Assembly: GCA_038234785.1 (NCBI GenBank)
Contig: JBBQTC010000001.1
Location: 62,001 to 126,000, forward strand
From: UBA668 sp038234785
GTDB taxonomy: Bacteria; Actinomycetota; Acidimicrobiia; Acidimicrobiales; Ilumatobacteraceae
Direction of reading: 5' to 3'
DNA length: 64,000 bases
The notes under the pieces were generated by a model, which saw only the letters and a program-made list of their open reading frames with translations, was not told where the DNA came from and did no database searches. Below are positions 56,753 to 64,000 of this stretch, piece by piece (position 1 is the stretch's first letter; each line of letters begins with the position of its first letter). A program made the translations under genes and the position numbers.

Positions 56753-58740
56753 GACAGCGCCGCCCGCAGCAGTGCCTGACCGAGGAACTCGGTGGCGATG
56801 CGCTCGGAGGCTGCCGGCGTCCAGTGCACGCTGTCGGGCCTCGCATCGAAGTTGCCCTCGAGATCGGTCGACTTCACCCACCCCGCAAGGTCGATCACCC
56901 GCACACCAGGACGGGTGCCGGCGATCTCGGCGATCACGCGGTGGAGCACGTCATGACGTGCGGGTTGGGCCTGCTGATCCTCGCCGCCGGCGATCGACGG
57001 GAGGGGCACCGGTTCGTCGATCCACACCACCCTGGGCACGAGGGTCAGCATGGTGTCGGTGAACTCGCTCAGCGATGCGAACATCGCAGCCTCCATCTCC
57101 GGGTCGGTCGGGGACAACGTCGGCCCGTCCTTGGTCAGCTGACGATCGAGCACGTCCCACACCGTCGTCATCACCATCACCACGTCGGGGTGCAGTTCGG
57201 CAACCTTCGCGGGAACGGCCCTGCTGACGTACTCGCCACACGTCGCGGTCACATCTCGCGGCCCGAAGGTGAGGTCCTGGTAACCGCCGAGCATGAGCCC
57301 ACATCCTGGTCCCGCCGCAACCTCGACCTGGGCCAACTCCGGGTGCAACGCCGCCCACGCCACCACGCCCGCGCCGGTTGCCTCCGCCGTCGAGTCGCCG
57401 ACGATCACGATCCGCACCGGTCGGGGTGGCACCACCGCGACCGAGGTCGTGGTCGCCGGAATCGTCGAGGTCGTGGCGACCGCCACGGTGTCGGGGACCG
57501 TGTCCGGAGCGGGAGCGGTGGTGGCCGGAACGAGCGGCGCGACCGATCCCGTGTCGATGGAGACAGCCTCGGCGTCGGTGGAGTCGACGCCGTAGTACTT
57601 CGTGACCCCGGGAACCAGGATGACCATGGAAGCAACAAGCGCAGTACCGACCAGGGCACCGATCAGAGTGCGCCGGGGGACGAACCACGCGTTCCGCCGG
57701 ACCGGTCGCTCGACGAGGAAGTAGGAGGCCGTGGCGATCGCACCGGTGATGCCCCACTTCAACGTCAACTCGACGGCGAGCGGGAGATCCCAGCCCTGCC
57801 GGTCGATCAGCACGTAGACGGGCCAGTGGTAGAGGTAGACGCCGTAGCTCACCTTCCCCAGCGCGACGAGCGGCTTCAGCGACAGCACCGAGCGCGCCGG
57901 TCCGGCAGCCTGCAGGCCGTAGATCGTCAGCGCGCTGACCGCACCGACGAGCGGAAGCGCACCCTGGTAGGCCGGTCCGTGACCGTCGGGGAACACCACG
58001 AAACCCACTGCGAGCAGGCCGAGGCCGATCGGGGCGAGCGCGGCGGCACGTGCTGCCACTGGGCGTACGGCCACGAGGCACGCCACGAACGCGCCGAACA
58101 GGATCTCGCTCGCTCGCGCCGGGGTCGCCCAGTAGGCGGCATTCGGACCCCAGATCCGGGCGATGAGGGGAGCAGCGACCGCGCTGATGGCAACGAGCAC
58201 GCCGACCACGTGCAGCGGCGTGACATGGCGGTGGGTGCACCACCACACGATGCCGAGGAACATCAGCGGCCAGATCCAGTAGAACTGCTCTTCGATCGCC
58301 AGCGACCAGTAGTGGTCCAGCGGACGGCGAAGGCCCGCCTGCGCCGCGTTGAGATCTGCGTAGCTCTCGCCACTGCCGAGCTTCACCCAGTTGAACACCT
58401 GTAGCAGCGCGCCGAGCACGTCGCGGCGCATGCGAGTCACCCCGGAGAAGGCACCCGCCCAGGCGAGCAGGCACACCGCAGCGATGCAGACGAGGCTCGC
58501 CGGCAGCAACCGCCGCGCCCGGCGGGTGTAGAACGCGCGGGCATCGACCGAGCCGGTGGCAGCGTGCTCGGTGAGCAGCAGCGACGTGATGAGGAATCCG
58601 CTCAGCGTGAAGAACACCGACACGCCGAGATAGCCGCCGCTCATCCACCCGAGCCCGGCATGGAACAGCAGCACCGCAGCGACAGCGACCGCACGTACGC
58701 CATCCAGCGCCGGCTGATATTCGATCGTCGTGCGCCTCAC
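56749..58740 (-). CDS. Acyltransferase-3 (OafA/YrhL) with C-terminal SGNH domain
   Basis: A 663-residue membrane acyltransferase. Residues ~1-370 have about ten membrane helices and the family motifs YQPALDGVRAVAVAAVLLFHAG (catalytic His), GYLGVSVFFTLSGFLIT and DHYWSLAIEEQFYWIWPLM. A Thr/Ala/Pro-rich linker leads to a periplasmic-side SGNH domain: VIVGDSTAEATG (Ser), VMVMTTVWDV, and DSVHWTPAASERIA (Asp and His). Such fusions O-acetylate cell-wall or capsular sugars. The upstream frame begins at the ATG at 58740. Confidence 0.9.
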   Translation of the reverse strand: MRRTTIEYQPALDGVRAVAVAAVLLFHAGLGWMSGGYLGVSVFFTLSGFLITSLLLTEHAATGSVDARAFYTRRARRLLPASLVCIAAVCLLAWAGAFSGVTRMRRDVLGALLQVFNWVKLGSGESYADLNAAQAGLRRPLDHYWSLAIEEQFYWIWPLMFLGIVWWCTHRHVTPLHVVGVLVAISAVAAPLIARIWGPNAAYWATPARASEILFGAFVACLVAVRPVAARAAALAPIGLGLLAVGFVVFPDGHGPAYQGALPLVGAVSALTIYGLQAAGPARSVLSLKPLVALGKVSYGVYLYHWPVYVLIDRQGWDLPLAVELTLKWGITGAIATASYFLVERPVRRNAWFVPRRTLIGALVGTALVASMVILVPGVTKYYGVDSTDAEAVSIDTGSVAPLVPATTAPAPDTVPDTVAVATTSTIPATTTSVAVVPPRPVRIVIVGDSTAEATGAGVVAWAALHPELAQVEVAAGPGCGLMLGGYQDLTFGPRDVTATCGEYVSRAVPAKVAELHPDVVMVMTTVWDVLDRQLTKDGPTLSPTDPEMEAAMFASLSEFTDTMLTLVPRVVWIDEPVPLPSIAGGEDQQAQPARHDVLHRVIAEIAGTRPGVRVIDLAGWVKSTDLEGNFDARPDSVHWTPAASERIATEFLGQALLRAALS

Positions 58741-58780
58741 CGGGGCGATGGTAGAGGGCCGCGTGGCGATTCGCCCGGCA

Positions 58781-59257
58781 TCAGCCGGCGACGACGGGCA
58801 GTCCGGCGTTCACCCAGTCCTGCAGGCCACCGATGTCGTACAACTGGTTGAACCCGGCGTCGGTCATCGCCTGCGCAGCAAGCGCGCTCCGGCGACCGCT
58901 GTGGCAGTAGACCGCGTAGGTGGCCGAACGATCGAGCGGTGCGATCTGGGCGCTGAACTGCCCGCCCTCGAGGTCGAAGTTGATCGCGCCCTCGATGTGG
59001 CCGGCAGCGAACTCCTCGGGCGTGCGGACGTCGATCAAGGTCAACGCCGGACCCATCGATGCGATGAGCGCGGCGCCTTCTTGGGGGCTGAGCAGCACTG
59101 CCGGAGCGCCGACCGGCGCGGCTGTCGTGGGCGCGGTGCTGGGTGCGGCGGTGCTGGCGACGGACGAATCGCCGTCGCTGCCGCATCCCACGGCGACGAC
59201 GGAGCACAGAGAAACGGCGAGCGACGTGACGACGAGCGAGGACCGGTGACGCGACAT
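58781..59257 (-). CDS. Rhodanese-domain lipoprotein
   Basis: A 158-residue exported lipoprotein. The signal peptide MSRHRSSLVVTSLAVSLCSVVAVGC ends in a lipobox (VAVGC), followed by an Ala/Thr/Pro tether. The rhodanese domain has LTLIDVRTPEEFAAGHIEGAINFDL and the active-site loop AVYCHSGRRSALAAQAM with the persulfide cysteine. It may handle sulfane sulfur at the outer membrane face. Start ATG at 59257. A CsoR/CstR-like operator lies 15 bases upstream, which points to control by sulfide/persulfide or copper. Confidence 0.88.
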   Translation of the reverse strand: MSRHRSSLVVTSLAVSLCSVVAVGCGSDGDSSVASTAAPSTAPTTAAPVGAPAVLLSPQEGAALIASMGPALTLIDVRTPEEFAAGHIEGAINFDLEGGQFSAQIAPLDRSATYAVYCHSGRRSALAAQAMTDAGFNQLYDIGGLQDWVNAGLPVVAG

Positions 59258-59271
59258 GCTCAGGAGGCTAG

Positions 59272-59285
59272 TACCCCAGGGGGTA
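59272..59285. promoter_or_regulatory. CsoR/CstR-like operator (TACCCC-AG-GGGGTA)
   Basis: A G/C-run palindrome TACCCCAGGGGGTA, with flanking GTA...ATG bases, has the form recognised by the CsoR/CstR family of copper and persulfide sensors. It lies 14 bases before the rhodanese lipoprotein ATG and 51 bases before the divergent secreted SGNH gene, so it could control either. No csoR-like gene is present in the window. Confidence 0.5.
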
Positions 59286-59336
59286 TGAGCCAAACCGTCT
59301 GTCCTGGAACGGTGCCACTCATGGAAGACTGCCCGG

Positions 59337-61196
59337 ATGCGGACGCGTCGGATCCTTGCCGCCATGGTGGCCGCACTCGCCGCACTGGCCGCGATGTCCG
59401 TCGTCGGCACCACCACTCCCGCGTTCGCGGCTCCCCCAGGCTGCTCGGCCGACAAGCACGGCCTCGTCCTGTCGTGCGACCACTTCGTGGCCACGCCCGG
59501 CCTCCGCGGCTCGATCGGGTTGGTGGGCGATTCGGTGTTCCTCGGATCGTCGCCCGGGATGAGCTACCCGAGCCTTCCGTTGCTGCTCAACGTCAACGGC
59601 TGGGGCCCGATCCGGATGACGACGTCGCTGGGGATGCGCACCGACACCACCGCGGGGTCCACCATGGACGCCTGGAAGGCGCAGGGATTCTCGCCCGACT
59701 ACGTGGCCGTCAACCTCGGCGCCAATCACTTCACGGACTGTTCACCGGCCACGGTCGCCACATGTAAGTCCTCCATCGACACGCTGCTCGTCCACATCGC
59801 GCTCGACTTCCCCGACGCAGTGGTGTGGTGGGCGAAGATCAACTACGAGAAGTACGGCAGAGGGACGGGTTACAGCCCCGGCATGCTCGGCTGGAACATG
59901 GCACTCGACCAAGCGGCTGCGCAACGGCCCGGAAAGCTGGTGACCTGGGACTGGCCCACGGCGCTGCTGACCTCGAATCCGGCCATCGCCACCGATGCGT
60001 TCGGCATCCACCCGTCGTCGGGCGCGGAGTACGTGAAGCGCAGCACGCTCATCACCTACCACCTCAACACATTCATGCCGGCCCACTTCGCCGGGCCCTC
60101 GGTCACCCTGCCCCCCACGAGCGGTGCGCCGCTGGACTACTCCCCCATCCCGGTGACCACGGTGTACGACACCGGTGCAGCCGATGTCGATCCACTCACG
60201 GCAGGGGTGGAACGCGACATCGATCTGAGCGGAGATCCGACCGTGCCGGCCGGCGCACAGGGCCTGGCCGTGACCGTCACTGCCAGCAATCCCTCGGCCG
60301 GAGGATTCCTCCGTCTCTATCCGTGCGGCGAAGCCCAACCGGCCACGAGCAACCTCAACTTCTCACCGGGTCCCGCTCGCAGCGCTCAGGCCCTCGTCCG
60401 ACTCAGCGCCACGGGCCACCTGTGCGTACTCGCCAACGTCGGCACCGACGTCTCGGTCTCCGCCCAGGGCGCGTTCGTGGCCGCAGGGTCCGGCGACACG
60501 TTCGTTCCGAGCACGCCGGCCCGGGCCATCGACACCCGGGAGTTTCCCGCCACTCGAGCGGAGACCGTGACGGTCCCTGTCCCGTCGGCCGTCGCCGTTT
60601 CGGTCTCGGTCACGGTCGCCGGGATGTCGGCAGGAGGCACGGCGACGGTGTACGAATGTGGGCAGGCCGTGCCCGAACTGCCCAACCTGACGTTCGGGCC
60701 CAGCGAGGTGATCGGAGTCGCAGCCTTCGTCGCGGTCTCGCCGTCCAACACGATCTGCGTACGCGTGAACACCGGTGACACCGCCTACGCGGATGTCATC
60801 GTCGACGTCACCGGCACGTTCCAGTCATCGGGCACCGGCCTGCGATTCCAACCGGCGAGCCCGACACGCCTGCTCGACACCCGCAGCGCCGTGGGCGGTT
60901 GGTGGGGCCGCCACGCGAAGAGTCAGACCATCGCCGTCGCTGCCGCACCACCCGGCGCGCAGGCAGTCACCGGCACGATCGCGATGGTGCGTCCGATCCT
61001 CTCCGGCCACGTTCGGGCATACACCTGTGGGCAGCCGCTCCCCCTCACCTCGGCGGTCAACGCTCCCGGTGGGCTGGTCGCCGCGAACACGGTGACGGTC
61101 GGGATCAACGGCACGCAGCGCTCGATCTGCCTCTTCGCGTCGCAGAACACGAACACGACCTTCGACGTCGTGGGATGGTGGGTGGCGAGCACATGA
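59337..61196 (+). CDS. Secreted SGNH-hydrolase-like protein with repeated beta modules (1)
   Basis: A 619-residue secreted protein with signal peptide MRTRRILAAMVAALAALAAM...AFA. Residues ~55-250 are SGNH-like: GSIGLVGDSVFLGSS (Ser), VAVNLGANHFTD, and a late DAFGIHPSSGAEY (His). After that come about three beta-rich modules of ~115 residues, each with a YPCG/YECG/YTCG strand and closing near RAIDTRE or RLLDTRS. These modules are common in secreted proteins of Acidimicrobiia; function unknown, perhaps adhesion or wall binding. The stop overlaps the paralogous gene start (ATGA). Confidence 0.8.
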   Translation: MRTRRILAAMVAALAALAAMSVVGTTTPAFAAPPGCSADKHGLVLSCDHFVATPGLRGSIGLVGDSVFLGSSPGMSYPSLPLLLNVNGWGPIRMTTSLGMRTDTTAGSTMDAWKAQGFSPDYVAVNLGANHFTDCSPATVATCKSSIDTLLVHIALDFPDAVVWWAKINYEKYGRGTGYSPGMLGWNMALDQAAAQRPGKLVTWDWPTALLTSNPAIATDAFGIHPSSGAEYVKRSTLITYHLNTFMPAHFAGPSVTLPPTSGAPLDYSPIPVTTVYDTGAADVDPLTAGVERDIDLSGDPTVPAGAQGLAVTVTASNPSAGGFLRLYPCGEAQPATSNLNFSPGPARSAQALVRLSATGHLCVLANVGTDVSVSAQGAFVAAGSGDTFVPSTPARAIDTREFPATRAETVTVPVPSAVAVSVSVTVAGMSAGGTATVYECGQAVPELPNLTFGPSEVIGVAAFVAVSPSNTICVRVNTGDTAYADVIVDVTGTFQSSGTGLRFQPASPTRLLDTRSAVGGWWGRHAKSQTIAVAAAPPGAQAVTGTIAMVRPILSGHVRAYTCGQPLPLTSAVNAPGGLVAANTVTVGINGTQRSICLFASQNTNTTFDVVGWWVAST

Positions 61197-62887
61197 TCGG
61201 TCGCTCTCGATGGGCGGTCGTGGCGGCGCTCGCGATCGGCATGCTCTCGGCGCCGACCGCGTCGTCGGCCTCTCCGCCGCGACCCGAGGTCACGCCGGCC
61301 GCGCTGCGGCTCTTCATGGTCAGCGACTCGGTGGGACTGGGCGCCGTGGGCCCGCTCCGCCAGGCGTTCTCCGGGTGGCAGGTCACCATCACCGGCGAAC
61401 CGGGGCTCTTCACCGAACAACTGACGACGAAGTACGTGCAGCCCCAGCCGCTCTCGGTGTTCGGCGACTCGGCGATCGTGGCCACCGGCTACAACTACCC
61501 GTACTGGGATCCGCCGCGATTCGCCCGTTCGGTGGATCAGATGGTCGCGACGCTGCTCGCCAAGGGCGTCCAGAGAGTGTTCTGGGTGACGTTCCGGGAG
61601 GTCAAGCCCCAGTACTACTCGAGCTGGAACTCGCTGTCGGCGACGTACAAGACCCTCTACAGCGCGTATCCGTCGGCGAACGATCAACTGCGGGCCGCAC
61701 TCGGCCGCCACCCGGAGATGTCCCTCATCGATTGGGCATCGATCGCCGACCAGACCGGGCTCACCTACGACGCGATCCACCTCAACCCGACGGGGGCGTC
61801 GAAGTACGCGTACCTCGCGGCCAACACCGTCTACACCGCCTCCTCACGGCAGGCCGCCGGCACGATCACCGAGCTCACGGTCGCCGGTGAGCACGGTGTA
61901 CCCGCCGATGCCGTCGCCGTGTCGCTCAACCTGACCGAGGTGAACCCACGCACAACGGGCTACGTCACCGCATATCCCTGCGGGGGAGACCGGCCGATCG
62001 TGAGCAACCTCAACTACCGAGCCGCGCAGACGGTCGGGAGCGCTGCGGTCGTTCCGATCGGGGTCGACGGCAAGGTGTGCGTGTTCCAGTCCACGCCCGG
62101 CCACGTCATCGTGGATCTCAACGGCGCGTTCGGCGCCGACTCCACGTTCGCCGCGATCACTCCGCAACGGGCGATCGACACTCGGGACACGACCGTGCCG
62201 ACAGCCGGGCAGGTCACGACGGTGCACCTCGGCGCGCTCGCCGGTGTGCCCGCGGCCCCGTTCACCGCGGTGGCCTCGCTCACCACCCTCGCCGGGGCCA
62301 GCGGCGACACCCGAATCTTCACCTGTGGGACCACCCCACCGGCTTCCCCTTCACGGTCCTACGACGTCGGGTTCGTCCAGAACCTGACCCAGTTCGTCGC
62401 CACGGACGCGAACGGCGACGTGTGCGTCACGACGTCCGGCAATGCCCACGTGATCGTCGACCTGTTCGGCGCGTTCCCGACCGAGGCCGACATCCACCCG
62501 ATCACGGCCCAACGAATCGTCGATACGCGGATCGCCGGCGGCGTGCTGTCGCCCGGTGTGCCGCGGACCCTCCAGATCACGGGCAGCGCCGGGGTACCCG
62601 GAAACCCCATGCCGACCGGCGCGCTGCTGACCCTCACGCTCGTCTCGCCGGCGAGCAACGGCTTCGCCACGGCCTACCCGTGCTCGGCGGGGACGCCGTC
62701 GACCGCCGTGCTGAACGTGCTGCCGAACCACACCCAGACGAACAGCGTCGTCGCCGGGGTCGACGCGGTGGGCACGGTGTGCGTGATGAGCAACATCAGC
62801 ACCCAGCTCGTCGTCGACATCTCGGGATGGACCGGCACGGTCTTCGGGACGATCGCCCCGGCGCGCCTGTTCGACTCCCGGTTGTGA
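61193..62887 (+). CDS. Secreted SGNH-hydrolase-like protein with repeated beta modules (2)
   Basis: A 564-residue paralogue of the preceding protein. Signal peptide MIGRSRWAVVAALAIGMLSAPTASSA; SGNH-like domain with FMVSDSVGLGAVGP (Ser) and a canonical YDAIHLNPTGASKYA (Asp-x-x-His). Then three beta modules with AYPCGGDRP, IFTCGTTPP and AYPCSAGTP strands that close with RAIDTRD, RIVDTRI and RLFDSRL. The ATG at 61193 overlaps the upstream stop. The two proteins are probably made together and exported together. Confidence 0.8.
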   Translation: MIGRSRWAVVAALAIGMLSAPTASSASPPRPEVTPAALRLFMVSDSVGLGAVGPLRQAFSGWQVTITGEPGLFTEQLTTKYVQPQPLSVFGDSAIVATGYNYPYWDPPRFARSVDQMVATLLAKGVQRVFWVTFREVKPQYYSSWNSLSATYKTLYSAYPSANDQLRAALGRHPEMSLIDWASIADQTGLTYDAIHLNPTGASKYAYLAANTVYTASSRQAAGTITELTVAGEHGVPADAVAVSLNLTEVNPRTTGYVTAYPCGGDRPIVSNLNYRAAQTVGSAAVVPIGVDGKVCVFQSTPGHVIVDLNGAFGADSTFAAITPQRAIDTRDTTVPTAGQVTTVHLGALAGVPAAPFTAVASLTTLAGASGDTRIFTCGTTPPASPSRSYDVGFVQNLTQFVATDANGDVCVTTSGNAHVIVDLFGAFPTEADIHPITAQRIVDTRIAGGVLSPGVPRTLQITGSAGVPGNPMPTGALLTLTLVSPASNGFATAYPCSAGTPSTAVLNVLPNHTQTNSVVAGVDAVGTVCVMSNISTQLVVDISGWTGTVFGTIAPARLFDSRL

Positions 62888-62948
62888 TACCCGCCGAGTT
62901 GGGCCGACCCGCGGGTTACCCATCGGTAGCGGTGGCAGACTGCACGTC

Positions 62949-64000
62949 ATGATCTTCGACGGTTACGTCAATCAGCTTCCCGACACCGATCCCGACGAAA
63001 CCGTGGAATGGCTCGACAGCCTCGATGCCGTCATCGACGTCCACGGTAAGACCCGCGCTCGCTTCCTGCTGAGCAAGTTGCTCGAACGTGCCCGCGAATC
63101 CCAGGTCAGCTTCCCGGCCACCGTGAGCACGCCCTACGTCAACACCATCCCGCGCGAGGCCGAGCCGTGGTTCCCTGGCGACGATCACATCGAGCGTCGC
63201 ATCCGCCGCTTCGTCCGCTGGAACGCGGCGATGACCGTCGTGCGGGCGAACAAGCACGCCGACGGGATCGGTGGCCATCTCAGCACGTTCGCCAGCTCCG
63301 CCAGCCTGTACGAGATCGGCTTCAACCACTTCTTCCGCGGCAAGGACGACGGCACCGCCGGCGACCACGTCTACATCCAGGGTCACGCCGCGCCCGGCAT
63401 CTACGCCCGCGCATTCCTCGAGCATCGACTCGAAGTCGAAGATCTCGAGCACTTCCGTCGGGAGATCGGCCGCGAGGGCAAGGGCCTGAGCAGCTACCCG
63501 CACCCGCGGCTGATGCCCGACTTCTGGGAGTTCCCGACGGTCTCCATGGGCCTCGGCCCGCTCACCGCGCTCTACCACGCGAGGTTCAACCGCTACCTGC
63601 TCAATCGCGAGCTCGACGACACCAGCCAGAGCCGCGTGTGGGCCTTTCTCGGCGACGGCGAGTGCGACGAACCCGAGACCCTGGGTGCGCTCTCGCTGGC
63701 CAGCCGGGAGAAGCTCGACAACCTGGTGTTCGTGGTCAACTGCAACCTGCAGCGCCTCGACGGTCCGGTGCGCGGCAACGGCAAGATCATCCAGGAGCTC
63801 GAAGCCGTCTTCCGCGGCGCCGGATGGAACGTGATCAAGGTCATCTGGGGTTCGCGATGGGACGAGCTGCTGGCCAAGGACAAGGACGGCGTCCTGCTCA
63901 ACCAGATGAACAACACCGTCGACGGCGAGTTCCAGCGTTATGGCGTCGAGGACGGCGGCTACATCCGAGACCACTTCTTCGGGCCCGACCCGCGCCTTCG
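62949..64000 (+). CDS. aceE: Pyruvate dehydrogenase E1 component, homodimeric type (5' part)
   Basis: An open frame of 350 codons runs to the window end. It reads RFLLSKLLERARESQVSFPATVSTPYVNTIP, GIGGHLSTFASSASLYEIGFNHFFRG, VYIQGHAAPGIYARAFLEGR-like text, and the thiamine-diphosphate motif FLGDGECDEPETLGAL ... NLVFVVNCNLQRLDGPVRGNGKIIQELE. This is the AceE type of E1 used by actinobacteria, which decarboxylates pyruvate and loads lipoyl groups of E2. Start ATG at 62949, 61 bases after the SGNH gene. The C-terminal ~560 residues lie beyond the window. Confidence 0.95.
   Translation, partial: MIFDGYVNQLPDTDPDETVEWLDSLDAVIDVHGKTRARFLLSKLLERARESQVSFPATVSTPYVNTIPREAEPWFPGDDHIERRIRRFVRWNAAMTVVRANKHADGIGGHLSTFASSASLYEIGFNHFFRGKDDGTAGDHVYIQGHAAPGIYARAFLEHRLEVEDLEHFRREIGREGKGLSSYPHPRLMPDFWEFPTVSMGLGPLTALYHARFNRYLLNRELDDTSQSRVWAFLGDGECDEPETLGALSLASREKLDNLVFVVNCNLQRLDGPVRGNGKIIQELEAVFRGAGWNVIKVIWGSRWDELLAKDKDGVLLNQMNNTVDGEFQRYGVEDGGYIRDHFFGPDPRL

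Overview
The window reads as a chromosomal segment of a high-GC actinobacterium. I infer class Acidimicrobiia (Ilumatobacter-like) from the gene order, the GTG/TTG starts, the Rv2466c- and DsbF-like proteins and the secreted proteins with repeated 'DTR' beta modules; no rRNA or other marker is present to confirm this. Genes are tightly packed, many overlap by 1-4 bases (ATGA, GTGA, TGATG), and no stretch longer than about 240 bases lacks a gene. I see no rRNA, tRNA, CRISPR array, transposase or phage gene.

Layout. 1-18,260 is a conserved translation/RNA-processing block on the minus strand (rimP-nusA-ylxR/rnpM-infB-[FrnE-like]-rbfA-truB-ribF ... rpsO-pnp-M16 peptidase ... dapB). It is interrupted at 6.4-10.0 kb by a plus-strand cassette: a NMT1/THI5-type ABC importer with an embedded chorismate mutase-VOC fusion. 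proS (18.5-20.3 kb) diverges from rimP. 20.3-30.1 kb is an accessory block that looks like a conflict/immune island: TIR-TM-beta-propeller, TRAFs-binding-like-trypsin, a DUF2236/MpaB-like protein with an EACC1-like tail, and a cyclase-STAND ATPase. 30.3-39.6 kb holds a MaoC hydratase/SDR pair, a Tat-exported amidase, a geranylgeranyl-reductase-type flavoprotein, an AbiEi/DUF559 protein between inverted palindromic repeats, and a nitronate monooxygenase/M20 peptidase/MFS operon. 41-45.7 kb is a 2-oxoacid dehydrogenase/lipoate operon (lpdA-E2-lipBA) in which LipB and LipA are one polypeptide.

46.2 kb carries a DsbF/TlpA-like lipoprotein whose CxxC motif reads UxxC at an in-frame TGA, followed by a SECIS-like hairpin: a probable selenoprotein. 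46.8-50.4 kb is a potassium module (OB-fold protein, two TrkA/RCK proteins, KimA-like transporter). The rest holds a TIGR01777 epimerase, VOC protein, YceI/MarR pair, argJ, SDR, CaiB-type CoA transferase, RNase HI, an acyltransferase-3/SGNH protein, a rhodanese lipoprotein behind a CsoR/CstR-like operator, two secreted SGNH-like proteins and the 5' part of aceE.

The observations I rate highest are the selenoprotein candidate, the TIR/TRAFs-trypsin/MpaB-EACC1 island, the LipB-LipA and chorismate mutase-VOC fusions, and the inverted repeats around the AbiEi/DUF559 gene.
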